Source of the DNA: Diplocarpon mali
Lineage: Eukaryota > Ascomycota > Leotiomycetes > Helotiales > Drepanopezizaceae
Direction of reading: 5' to 3'
Assembly (NCBI GenBank): GCA_024741835.1
Contig: JAENRP010000071.1
Location: forward strand, 1-15,757
Length of the DNA stretch: 15,757 nt
The position numbers and the translations under genes were made by a program. The notes beneath the pieces are model-generated. The model made no database searches. It was not told the DNA's origin and saw only the letters and a program-made list of their open reading frames with translations. Of this stretch, positions 1 to 12,767 are shown piece after piece. Each line of letters starts with the position of its first letter. Positions within the stretch are counted from its first letter, which is position 1.

Positions 1-1601
1 TTATAAATTATATAAATTGATTATTAAAAACTCTTATATAATTTAACTTTATATAGATCTTATAGCTAAATAAAAGATTAATACTTAAGCTAAGTATAAG
101 GAAAACATTTTATAAAAGGAAAGAAACGCTAATAATATTTATCTTTATTATACCTATCGAATTTATATATAACCTTCTATTATTAACTTTAATAGAGCGC
201 CTTTTTATTTTAATAAGCAGGCCTTTAAATAGGTAGGATTTATTAATTATATATACTATATAATTAGTATTATTATACTAATCGGATTTAAAGATCTTAT
301 AAAGATCGNCGGCTTTTAAAACGTAGGCATCTTTATTATAATTATCATTTAAATTACTAAAAGTGGATTTAAATTTAAATAACCTACTATTATTATTAAA
401 GGTATCTGCTAAAGTTTTAGCTAAATAGCCTTTTCCTTTGCCTTTCCTTAGTAGTTGCGGCCTTTAATAGGATAAGGGCAGTTTACTTCTTAACTTCTGC
501 TTCAATTGCTTTTTAATATTAAAGCTAGCGACTATATCGATCAATTGCCTTCTAACTTTATAATTAGTAATATTATAAGTACTATTATAGAAGTAGTATC
601 TCTAATAAGCTTAAGGGCTTATCCTACGCTCCTTCTTCTTCTTAAGCTTATTATTGCCTTATAATATAGCATTTGCTAATTTAGAGCGTCCTTTAAGGTC
701 TTACTTAATAGTTCGAAGGAGGTCGATCTTCTTATAGATCTTAAGGTTAGGTTAAATAAGAAGAGATTATTTTATAATAGCGAACTTAAGAAGGAGGCTA
801 TTAAGTAGGAAACTAAAAAGCTAAGTTTCCTTAAAAGTCATAGCTATCCTAGGATCTGCGGCTCTTACTTTCCTCTTTACTTTATATAGTATAGATTAGG
901 TAGAATTTATATTTATATCTATATCTTTACTATCTTTATCTTTTTTATATTAAAATAAAGTGATTTGCTATAGTAGATGCTAAGTATTAAAAGTAGTTAT
1001 TTAAAAGTATTTTGCCTTTAAAGTATCCTATCTTATCTTTATATTATTATAAATTCGAATAAAATCTCGGTCTTTATTACTTAAACCTCTATTAATCTTA
1101 AACTTGCATTTAGCTAAGGCTAGCCTATACTCCTTCTCCTTTTCTATATTTAAAATCTACCTTTAGGATTCTTAGTTATTATCTACTAAAGCTCTTAAGC
1201 TAAGCTTATTTAATATATTTAGCAAATCCTTAGTAATTATATTAGCTATTAAAGTAGAAGTAGACGAATTAGTAGAAGGAGTATAAAGGGCTATTCTCGC
1301 ATATTTAATAAGTGTCTTTTAAATCGCTATTTCAATGCCTTTGCTTTTAAAGTAAAGCTTTAAATTATTAAACCATTATTGCTAGTTCTTTTAAAAGAGT
1401 TAGAGGTCTTTAGGTTTAGTATTTCGATCGGAATTAGAAGCTATTACCATTTCGAATAGAATTGTATTAAAATCAAATAAATTAAATAGTTAAAGGCACT
1501 CCTCCTATCGAAAAGTCGAAATGATTTAAATAGCAGGTATTATAAAAGTATTAAATAGGAAGGAAGTCCTCTTATCGAAAAGGGTTTTTAAGCTATAACG
1601 C

Positions 1602-1730
1602 AAGGAATTATACCTCTTATAAAATATAGTAAAGTAAGGAATTATACCTTTTGCAGTACTAAAGGGTTATAGAGTAAGGAATCATACCTCTTATAATATA
1701 AGTTGGCTAAATAGGGAATTATACCTCTTA
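1602..1730. repeat. Four spaced copies of an AAGGAATTATACCTCTTAT-like motif
   Basis: Copies begin near 1602, 1636, 1676 and 1714, so the period is about 34-40 nt. The core AAGGAATYATACCT is well kept while the spacers differ. Two related CCTCYTATCGAAAA segments lie just before it, near 1502 and 1568. It lies inside the AT-rich retroelement relic. It is probably a small internal minisatellite of that element; no function can be read from it. Confidence 0.6.
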
Positions 1731-1992
1731 TTCGCCGATTGCTCGCCTCTTACTATAAGTCTTATTCAACTTCCTACTAATAGTTGCAGCGCAAGTACTT
1801 TCTAAGGGAAGTTAATAATCTATTATCGGTCTATCTAAGGCTTATAACCTATTAAGCTTAAGTAAGTTGGCGCAGTAGGTAAAGGAGGCTTTTAAAAGTC
1901 GATGGTCGATATATTAATAAGAGTTAGAGAAGGAAGGTTACCCCTTTCTTCCCTATAGCTATATACGTATTAATATCCTACTAACTAAGCAG

Positions 1993-2090
1993 TAGGGTCA
2001 TATGATAATACATCAGAGTGATAGCTATATCACCCATCTCAATAGAAACCCCTTATATCGCATATGGTATAGCTGTATAGGATGACCCTA
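1993..2090. repeat. Inverted repeat TAGGGTCAT ... ATGACCCTA spanning about 98 bp
   Basis: TAGGGTCAT at 1993-2001 is matched exactly by its reverse complement at 2082-2090. Each arm also has a CATATG just inside it. The enclosed DNA is less AT-saturated than its surroundings. It could be a small inserted element or a structural part of the retroelement. There is no clear target duplication. Confidence 0.45.
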
Positions 2091-2380
2091 GGAACGAGGG
2101 CAGCTTGCCTCTTGCATAGGAATCTGCGTACCAATAAGTAATTATTTCTACTATTATATATTAGCTTTATACTATAGTAATAAGAGTAAGGGACTTATAC
2201 AATTATATATAGTTATTATACTAAAGAAAGAAGATCTTATAAAGGGAAAAACAAATTTAAATATATAACGCGACTTACGCTAAACTAAATATAAAACAGT
2301 ACCGTTCGCATAATAACGCGCTAAGTATATTACTATACGAAAATCGTTACAACCTACTAACGCTTATAAGCAAGCGTTCT

Positions 2381-2396
2381 CAAAGGGGGAAGGTAG
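2381..2396 (+). other. Polypurine tract next to the 3' LTR
   Basis: The sequence CAAAGGGGGAAGGTAG lies directly against the LTR start at 2397. LTR retrotransposons keep a purine-rich primer for plus-strand DNA synthesis at exactly this place. Its position orients the element on the + strand and identifies the LTR at 2397-2703 as the 3' copy. Confidence 0.6.
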
Positions 2397-2703
2397 TATA
2401 ACAGCCGTACCCCTAATTAGTATAATTACTTAAGAGTACGGCGTTTTAAGGTTTTATAATCTCGATTCGATATAAGGTTATTTCGAATCGACCCTAAAGG
2501 TATAAAAGGATATTTTTACATAATATCACGTAAATAGGCAAAGAGCCTTAAGCTACTTATATATATAAGGGAGAAGGGCTCTCTTATAAGGAGGGTTCTT
2601 TAACTTCTTCATTTCTTTCGTATTAGACTTAAAGAATACGCCTTTTGCACCACTTCTTGCTACTATACTTGATCTTGCACTTCGGTGGTTCTATGTCGTT
2701 ACA
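2397..2703 (+). mobile_element. 3' long terminal repeat, gypsy-like, 307 bp
   Basis: It starts TATAACA, probably a RIP-altered TGTAACA, and ends TCGTTACA, giving imperfect inverted LTR ends. The last ~125 bp align by eye with the end of the solo LTR at 11746-12031 (shared stretches such as TTAGAC..A.AGAATACGC and CTTGAT), and many differences are transitions, so the two belong to related families. Inside are two stem-forming repeats: GCCGTAC (2404-2410) with GTACGGC (2436-2442), and CGATTCGA (2463-2470) with TCGAATCG (2483-2490). The flanking bases GGTAG and GAGGT do not match, as expected when this is one end of a larger element rather than a solo LTR. Confidence 0.75.
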
Positions 2704-2862
2704 GAGGTCCCCTTTTATCCTCCTATTGGCCCTGCCCTATCATATGACTTTTATCACGTGATTCATCCAATTCCAGGTCTCTATAGTATATATATAAGGT
2801 AGGCTTACTAAGCCTTAGTCTCCGTTCTATACGCAATCTCCGTACCTTGTATATTTCTAACA
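2704..2862 (+). mobile_element. 3' part of a copia-like LTR (promoter and end)
   Basis: After the gypsy-like LTR the composition returns to near normal. The stretch contains TATCACGTGAT (near 2751), a CCAAT-like box, a strong TATA box (TAGTATATATATAAGG, ending near 2798) and an end TTCTAACA at 2855-2862. The layout E-box, TATA, short leader, CTAACA followed by a methionine-tRNA-like primer site resembles Ty1/copia LTRs. Its expected TGTTAG start is not seen. That start may lie beyond the adjacent gypsy-like element if that element inserted into this LTR. The identification is an inference from short motifs. Confidence 0.5.
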
Positions 2863-2873
2863 ACCTAGATGCC

Positions 2874-2882
2874 GTATCAGAG
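2874..2882 (+). other. Probable primer binding site (initiator tRNA-Met type)
   Basis: GTATCAGAG lies 11 nt after the CTAACA LTR end. It matches the core of TGGTATCAGAGC, the initiator-tRNA-Met primer site of many Ty1/copia elements. The first bases (TGCC for TGG) and the spacing are imperfect, as in an old copy. Confidence 0.45.
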
Positions 2883-3165
2883 TTGAATCATATCTCGCTA
2901 CGCAGGGCTTGGCAAGGACTTATTCAATTTGCTCCTAAACCTCACCTCCATCATCTATTCCACCTCCTTCACTCAATACACCCACGTCTTGTCTTCACTT
3001 TAAGGGTATGTCTAGTATTCTTCCTGCGATTCTACATACTAAAGCAATAGACATCTCAATCCTTGCTAGGACAGAAGTACGCGTTGTGGCGAATTAGTAA
3101 AGCTGTCATTTCGACGCCCCTTGACCAGGACTGCAGGACGACAATCACAACTCTCATGAATAAAC
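2883..3165. other. Leader region of the copia-like relic merging into the zinc-finger gene promoter
   Basis: No gene is recognised here. The 67-codon open frame at 2847-3050 begins with a non-ATG codon inside the LTR end, resembles no protein I know, and is probably relic sequence. The part after about 3050 probably holds the 5' leader of the downstream gene; I cannot mark a transcription start. Confidence 0.4.
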
Positions 3166-3181
3166 ATGCCTTACAGAGTTG
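3156..3181 (+). promoter_or_regulatory. Short upstream ORF overlapping the zinc-finger start codon
   Basis: An ATG at 3156 lies 10 nt before the proposed start at 3166 and in another frame. After splicing at 3181/3367 it would read eight codons and stop at a TGA formed across the junction; if the intron is kept it stops at a TGA at the donor. Such an overlapping frame could lower initiation at the main start. Its effect is inferred only. Confidence 0.35.
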
Positions 3182-4752
3182 GTGAGTGTGTATTCACCTG
3201 CTGAGGGCATGCTTCTCTCATTTACCATGGATGAGACTCTTCGCTTCAGACACGGGATGTGATACTACTCGTCGGCCGCAAAGTCTGTCGGGGTCGATGA
3301 TTCCAATGCTTTCCAAACTCTAGAGTGAAGACTACATATATGACTGACAATTTGTACCCTACCCAGAAACAGCCTCAACCGCCCGTGCAGGCTGCAACTC
3401 TACTGAGTGCAAGGCCGCCGGCATCAAGATTGACAAGGATGACCTCCGACTTGGCGTTGTGGGTTTTCTGAATTTCTACCACATCCTACGGAGTTTACTG
3501 ATTTAAAATGCAATAGTGGGTACCATTTGAAGACCGTGGATCATGGAAATGGCGTCACTGGTGGGTTGATCGAAGTAGCCCCGCTGCTTGGTACTGATGG
3601 CTTGTAGGGGCTGCGTTACGGGCAAGGTGATTGAGGGCATTCGGAACCTTATTTTAGATCCCGCTAACCCAGGAACCTACCGATGGGATATGCTCGATGG
3701 CTACGATAGTGAAGGTATCGAGAAGAACAGCTTGGAAAGAAAGCCTGAACTGCAGGAGAAGGTTCGACGATGCATCACCCAAGGCCTCATTGACGAATAT
3801 GATTTCAACGGCGTGAGTTACTTGCCGACCAGCTTCATTTGAGCCTATCTTTTTTCCGTCCGCTAATAGGTCCCTCTCTCAAGGACCCAGAGATGAATGT
3901 TCTCGGTGCTGTAGGACTTCGTACTAAAGAGAAAAAGAAAAGCGGAAAAGACCAAATGGCATGTACCCACGCACTTGACCAGATGAAGGCTGAAATTGCC
4001 GTATTGCAAGCTAGATAGCTAAGTTGCGTGCCAATGGAGCAATTATCTCGAGGCTCGCAGCCAAAGTTGCGATAATTCAAGCTGACCTGGACGCACAGTT
4101 GGGTGAGGGAACAGCAGCTGGCAAGAAGCGTGCCAAAGTTGAAGTCGACAGAGATGAAGCCACACCAGTAAAAAAGAAGCGCGCCATTAAAGAAAAGGCC
4201 GACTCTGAAAACGGCGAAGACATCAAGCCAGCCAAGCCAGCTTCCAAGACTCGTTTGAAGGAAGTCAAGAAAGAAGAGTATGGCGAGGTGTCAGAAGCTA
4301 CAATTGAGGACTCGAAGCCAGTGCCCTCAAAGAAGTCTCGTGCAAAGAAGGCTATCAAGAAAGAAGAGGAGATTGACGAGATGACTGCCGAGGCAAATCC
4401 AGCTCCAGCCAGGAAGTCCCGCGCCAAGGGCGTCAAGAAGGAGGAACAGGATGCCGAGATGTCTGGAACTGCTGGAGACGACCAATTCCACAAGAATGAA
4501 GAGGATTTCAATGTGCCTGTACCCGTGATCGCTCCAAAGAAGCGCGCTCTGGGTGGAAAGAAGGCCGTGAAGGCAGAGCCCGCCGACGAAGATGCTGTTG
4601 CGAATGACTCTTATCCTGAGGAAGCCAAACCTGCACCCAAAAAGCGCAGCAAGAAAGCTGTCAAGGATGGAAAAATTAAGAAGTCGGCTCTGACTGATGA
4701 CTCGAAGTCAGGTGTCGTCCTTGAGGGCCCTTCCGTCTACACCAATACTTAG
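3166..4752 (+). CDS. PARP-type zinc-finger protein with lysine-rich tail (frame uncertain near 4013)
   Basis: Exons read as 3166-3181, 3367-3458, 3517-3560, 3608-3812 and 3884 onward. The spliced start MPYRVETASTARAGCNSTEC leads into a PARP-like zinc finger (residues ~8-60). Its ligands are C15 and C20 (C-x4-C) and H50 and C53 (H-x2-C, in HWGC). Then come VTGKVIEGIRN, YRWDMLDGYD and ELQEKVRR, typical of stand-alone fungal PARP zinc-finger proteins. PARP fingers bind DNA breaks; here no catalytic domain follows. The tail (4100-4740) is highly charged, with about five imperfect units of the type KKSRAKK.IKKEE, resembling linker-histone tails and suggesting nuclear, DNA-bound use. Frame problem: reading on from 3884 meets TAG at 4016, while the tail is in another frame, open from 4015. 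Either a 56-nt intron (3963-4018, weak donor GTACCC) is removed, giving about 389 aa, or one base is missing near 4013, giving about 408 aa with a coiled coil (KAEIAVLQA..IAKLRANG). The second case could be a sequencing error or a broken gene. Confidence 0.8.
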
Positions 4753-5632
4753 GGCATGATTGGGCCGAAGTTGTGAAGGATGGATTATCCCATAGTCGCT
4801 ATCGCTGTGGAGGGTGAGGGTTCTGGGTGAACCAAGGACCCCACCATCTTCCCCTCTTGGGGGTTGTTGATTGATATCGTATATTGTTGCCGCCACAATC
4901 ACCGAGGCTATTGACGAAAACAAAGATGTATAAGTACCGTATCGTGTGCAACGCTACTAGGCAATTTCAACAAACGAAGGTCAGGAATTCTCCTGCTTAA
5001 GGAAAGCATACCGAACCCGTAGCCGTACATTCTTGAGCAAGGTCTAGATACGCCAACTCACTCTACTCTTACACATACCCTGTGCTCTCCGCGCACTAGC
5101 CAGCACGGAATACGGCCTGCTATGCTAAACGGCAATATGGATGCGGATTGAACCTGTTTTACATTTTCTCTTTCTCCTGCCCGGTATCAGCCTCGATGGG
5201 TAGGCTAGCTGTAAATAGATTTAACTGAGAGGATCAAGAGCACCGCCTTGCTACATGTTGCGAATGATTACGAGGGAGTTAGGATCAGGCTTGGTCATAC
5301 AAGAACGGAGATAATATTTGCTTCTGCCAAGCGTCTTTAGCCAGTGACTCTCTTGATATGAAGCGTTTTTGAGAGTTTCCTGCCAGTGTACTCGCGTGAT
5401 CAAGAAATCTCGTTGATACCTGGACACTGTTCCAGTAATTAGGGTTCATGCTCGACATATATTCCATGGGTGTAAAATGGCAGTCAACAGTCCTTCCCAT
5501 AAGATCCATGTAGAGAAAAACCGCCATGAGTGCCACCCTGCAAGAGCTCAATAAGCCTCAAAGTATGATGACAACTGACCATCACTCAAAATTAGAAACC
5601 TGAACCCTCAAGTCGCGTACCAAGACACTGCT
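4753..5632. other. Convergent intergenic region between zinc-finger and MED17 genes
   Basis: These 880 nt lie between two convergent genes and should hold both 3' untranslated regions. Composition is ordinary, without RIP signs. The longest open frame (5285-5551, minus strand, 88 codons) shows no recognisable domain, so I do not call it a gene. I see no tRNA, repeat or clear structured RNA. Confidence 0.6.
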
Positions 5633-7756
5633 CTACCGCCCAGCAGCCAGCATCACCTGTTCCAGACTCCAGACCACCACTCCCTCCCCCTCCTCCCACG
5701 TCAGCCCTTCACACGGATACGCCGCGATCCACTCATAGAAACCCTCGCCTTGGATGACTTTTAGTCTTCTCTTCCCTTTGTCTTTCTCTTTTTCTTCCTC
5801 CTTTTCTTGGGCAATGTCGGGGTTGGGGCGCGTATACGCACTCGCAAAACTCTTATCTGTCCACGCCATCACCGGCGTCCCGCTCAGCTCGCCACGCGCC
5901 CATTCCCATTGTGCGCGCAGAACAGTGATTGAATAGCGATTGCCACTGGCGCCGAAGGGCTCCTGACGTAGGGTGAAGGAGAGTTGTTTTGTTTGAGAGG
6001 CGGTTGTGGAGCCGACTGTGGGATTGTGGTTGGAGGAGCGGGGAACGTGACGGTGCAGGATGTTGGGGTGGGCTGTCTGTGTCCAGGTCGAGGTGACGAT
6101 GGACGGGCAGGGGGGGAGGAAGAGAGAGGCGAGCGCGCAGGTTGTTGCGTGGTATATGTATTCACGTAGCACGTTGAAGGATTCTAGGCGTTGCACTGGG
6201 GGACAGGTTGCGTGCAGCGGGGAGGAGGGGGAGAGGGAGAGCGTAAACTGTGTAAAGAGGGCTGGCTGGCAGTGAGTCCGGGCGTGGATTGTGAGGGTTG
6301 TCGAGGGCGTGATGGTGAAGGTTACAATCGCCTCGAGATGAGTGGTGAGGGCGAGAATGGTGCGTTCAGCGACGGAGAGCCTCGAGTTCGGGGGTGCTGG
6401 CCAGAACTTGGGGACAAGAGAGTAGGTCGGTAAGTGGGCCAGGGAGGTGGCGCGAAGCACTTCGAGCAGAGGCCGGAAGAGGCCATGGAGCTGGGAGACA
6501 GTTCCTTGATGGCGAGCGCGCGCTATGAGGAGGCGAAAGAGGGAGAGTGGTGGGTTAGGGCGCTTGTCGCTCGAGATGGGAGGGGGGAGTTGGGAGCGTC
6601 GTTCCAAGGCTTTACGGTGGGCATAGCTGAGAAGGAGGCTCAGGGCGAGGAAGAGGCTTTCCGCAAGGGCGTCATCGAGTCCGGAGTATGCGCTGCTCTG
6701 ATCTTCGAGAGGGATGAGGTCGATGACCATGGTCTTGGTGGCTGACAATTGGAAGATCAGGGTGTTGTCTCTCGCTTGCACGGGTTCCAAGGTGCGAGAC
6801 TCTCGGCTCAGCTCTTGCCAGAGCTCTTCCGAGAAGATGGTGTTGCGAGCTTGCAGGATCAAGGATTCAATGGGAGAATCTTGTGGGACTGGCCTCGGAA
6901 TACTGGAGCATCCCGTGTACTCGCCTTCCGTCTGGATGCGCACTCGAAGCGTTCGTGGTTCGGCATTGGCCAGACCCTGACCCAGGGATATTGTCCCGTC
7001 CGCATTGCGCTGAAGGGCAGCGAGACTGCGACTCTTAAACGCAGGGGAGGCTTCTGAGAATCCGAACCGGACTCCTAGGATGTGCTTCTGGTTTGGCAGT
7101 CTGCAGATTGCCCAGCCCTTCTCGCTCACAGCCAGCACCTGCTCCCAGTATTTCGTTTCATGCTCGATCTCCTTCTCGAGCCTAGTAGCGGAGGCCAGAA
7201 TCGATTCCACGGTCTGATTAAGATGCTGGATCTTCCAACCCTTGGCCACATTCTTGTTGTCCTGCTTTTGCGCATCCGTGGCCCTCGGGGCAGCCAGCTT
7301 GTCCGCGCCGAGTGTCTTCGTCCCAACTATCTGCTGGAGATCTGGGGATAGCGAGAGACCGGCTTGAATAGGGGCGTCTTTCGAGAGGAGCAGTGATATG
7401 AAGTCTAGGGCGAGCATCGCATTCTGATGAGCCCCTCTAGGTCAGGTTAGCACTGGCACGTCTTGGGGATCTGGGAAAGACACTTACTCAATCTGCAAAA
7501 TAAGCTCATCTCGCGCAACAACCAGGTCCTTCGCTCTATCCGGTTCCTCCACGTCTTCACTTGAACTCGAGGTATTGTCCTTCTCATTGTCCGACTCCTC
7601 CTCGACGATCTCCTGACGTAGGCTCTCTTCTGTGATGTTCTGGAAGCCGCCGCGCTCAAAGTTGATGCGCTGGATGATAGAAGGGAGGGCGTCCTCGCTG
7701 CTTTGAATAGGCCATGTACTCAGAGAAATTGGGAACTCGCTCGGGATAGATGCCAT
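5633..7756 (-). CDS. med17: Mediator of RNA polymerase II transcription subunit 17
   Basis: Two exons on the minus strand, 7756-7488 and 7436-5633, are split by a 51-nt intron (donor GTAAGT, acceptor CTAG) inside the codon for E90, giving 690 aa. MED17 (Srb4) is a scaffold subunit of the Mediator head module, which links gene-specific activators to RNA polymerase II in the nucleus. Family signs are the N-terminal FERGGFQNITEESLRQEI (~33-50), an acidic serine-rich linker (~51-72), then GAHQNAMLALDFISLLLSK (91-109) across the splice site, and KGWKIQHLNQTVESILASATRLEKEIEHETKYWEQVLAVSEKGWAICRLP-type sequence in the first third; only the order of these blocks was judged. A charged EKEEEKEKDKGKRR stretch precedes the end (FYEWIAAYP). 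The frame runs 59 codons further upstream, but without an ATG start; I chose ATG 7756, where fungal homologues begin. It is head-to-head with the phosphofructokinase gene. Length fits the fungal family. Confidence 0.93.
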
Positions 7757-10862
<3,106 letters not shown>

Positions 10863-11195
10863 TGGGTTGCGAGTGTTCCGATAGCCTTGGCCTGTTTTCC
10901 CCCTAGAGCTTGAAGAGAATAACATTCTTATAATGGGAGGGGGGGTTGGAGGTTGAGGTCGTTGGATTGTCTGAGTGAGGCTGGGACAGTGACATGGTCA
11001 TCTCCGAGTCTCCGAACCTCGAGAGAATGTCAAGAATGTTGTACAGGATTGCAAGCAGGTTGCAGGCAGAGCTCCAAATATCAATCAACGCGTAGACAAC
11101 CTACAACATACCTCGCGAGAATATCTGGCCAGTATGGACTCTTCGTAAGATATACCGTAACAAGAGTAGCTGCTACTTTGGCTTATATTATGGCT
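10863..11195. other. 3' flank of pfkA up to the transposon edge
   Basis: This should hold the pfkA 3' untranslated region. Composition is normal until about 11140 and then becomes TpA-rich, up to the inverted repeat at 11196. Open frames here (61 and 82 codons) have no recognisable features and are not called. Confidence 0.5.
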
Positions 11196-11219
11196 AGGTA
11201 AATTTACCTTCTATTAATC
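11196..11219 (+). repeat. Left terminal inverted repeat
   Basis: It matches the reverse complement of 12768-12791 at 23 of 24 positions. Its first 14 bases, AGGTAAATTTACCT, are themselves a perfect palindrome. Confidence 0.85.
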
Positions 11220-11745
11220 ATTGTGCACGCCCTATATCTAGGCTTACCCTGCTTTAACTTACCTACCTTCTTATATATCTAAAACCTTATAGTTCCATTA
11301 ATAATAAAGATATAGAGCTAATAATAGAACCTTTCGAAAGCTCTATTTTAGGGCTTTAGTTTTTATTATACTAGCCCTTAGCCTTTCTTAAAGCTTACAG
11401 CCGTATAGGCATGAAATTGATAAGCTTATTGATAAGCTCTTATAGAACTGCCTCTTTAACCTATCACTGTAGTTTAGCTATATTTGCTTGGTTATTCCTT
11501 AATAAATGGATAATTAAGTAGCGCTTAAATGAAATAGACTTGAAGGTCTATTGAATATGCTTAATAGGGTTTATAACTAAGATATATATAGGCTAGTTTA
11601 TAACCTGGATTCTGTAGTCTCTAAACTAATCTTGTGCCTCATTTAATATATACAGATCTTAGCATTATCTTATAAATAGAATTAGCTTAGCTAATAACTT
11701 GCAATATGGCAGCTTTAAGAGCTTATAAATAGCTTTAAGTAGTAT

Positions 11746-12031
11746 TATAACGATGGCGCCACGGAGTTGCGACGTTTATAAGTTTGGGACATATGTATGA
11801 AACAGGGTCACCCCAGCTTCTACTCTTGTTAGGTGTACCAGGATATGCTTGTATAACATTACAGGAACGGGCAATAGGGCCTCTGGCCTGTGTATTTAAG
11901 TTGGTAGACTCTCTATTCGAGAGTTCTCCAACCCCTTCATTTTCTTCTTATTAGACCTATAGAATACGCGTTGGCACCTATTGTTACTACCATACTTGAT
12001 TCCGCAACACCAGCGGTTCTGTATCGTTGCA
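11746..12031 (+). mobile_element. Solo LTR, 286 bp, with 5-bp target-site duplication
   Basis: It begins TATAACGA and ends TCGTTGCA, imperfect inverted ends like those of the LTR at 2397-2703. AGTAT occurs immediately before (11741-11745) and immediately after (12032-12036), a perfect 5-bp duplication typical of gypsy-type integration. Its last ~125 bp resemble the end of the first LTR. No internal region is left, so it is a solo LTR formed by recombination between two LTRs. A short stem, ACTCTC/GAGAGT, lies near 11910-11926, where the other LTR also has one. The insertion is inside the inverted-repeat element, so it is the younger event. Confidence 0.85.
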
Positions 12032-12767
12032 AGTATACCCGTTCCTTTTAAATATCAGATCTCTTCCTATCATCATTAGCTAAGACCTCTTATTAAGCTT
12101 TATAGTACCCTATACTATCTATAATTTATTATATTAATTATTGTTTTCTCTATTCGTTCGTTTATAAATCCCTATACTTAGCTGATAAGGTTCAAGATAT
12201 TTAAGGCTGTAGGGCACTTATTAAAGATTTCCTATTAAGTAATATCAGCAAATATAATAGTAATATATAATGTATATGCTTTAGTAGGTTCTTCTTCTTT
12301 CCTACGCTAAGATCGAAAAAATCGAGCTCTCTTAAGGATATTCTTTTTCTTTGGATAAATCCTTTTTATCGACTTCCAATACTTTAAAACATATTGTATA
12401 AAAACCGCTAGACAACAGTTGAAAACACTTTCTTACTTAAGTAACTTTTATACTAAGTTAAAAGAGAAGCCTACAGAATAGAAGGTTCCCTTTAAACTAG
12501 CTTAAATAAAGGTCTTCTTTCTTAACGATTTAATAGCAATAGCTTGCCAAATCTAAGGCAGCGATAGGAGAAATCTATTATTCTGTCCAAGGTTTTAGTA
12601 TTCGTAATCGTATTTCAGTAATACGAAAAACGTTGCGCTATATTAATGATTCAGTCTTCTTTGAAAATATCTACAATCATATTCAATTTTATAATTCATT
12701 TAATAAGCCCCTTAGCTTTCGATTAAGATTTAGTGACGCAACGCGTAAGTAGTAGAGGGTATACAAC

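Larger units (their letters stand above)
1..2396 (+). mobile_element. RIP-degraded internal region of a probable Ty3/gypsy-like LTR retrotransposon (left end outside window)
   Basis: This stretch is very AT-rich and dominated by TpA dinucleotides. No long open frame survives on either strand, and there is one ambiguous base (n at 309). Such composition is the known footprint of repeat-induced point mutation (CpA to TpA) acting on repeated DNA in Pezizomycotina. It ends in a purine-rich run and an LTR (separate entries), so I read it as the 3' part of the internal region of a + strand retroelement. I could not recognise protease, reverse transcriptase, RNase H or integrase motifs, so the gypsy assignment rests on the LTR and polypurine-tract layout and is an inference. 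Part of the stretch could instead belong to other nested repeats. The 5' LTR, if it exists, lies outside the window. Confidence 0.6.

Noticed and set aside
1602..1730. CRISPR-like spaced repeats
   Set aside because: Only four imperfect copies with no exact repeat, in a fungal RIP-degraded transposon; no associated genes.
2392..2708. LTR at 2397-2703 as a solo LTR
   Set aside because: Flanking 5-mers GGTAG and GAGGT do not match, and a polypurine tract lies directly upstream, which fits a 3' LTR of a longer element.
4077..4511. 144-codon minus-strand open frame, serine- and phenylalanine-rich
   Set aside because: It is the antisense shadow of the lysine- and glutamate-rich tail of the zinc-finger gene.
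5285..5551. 88-codon minus-strand open frame in the convergent intergenic region
   Set aside because: No recognisable domain, no support from neighbours, and it is within the length expected by chance.
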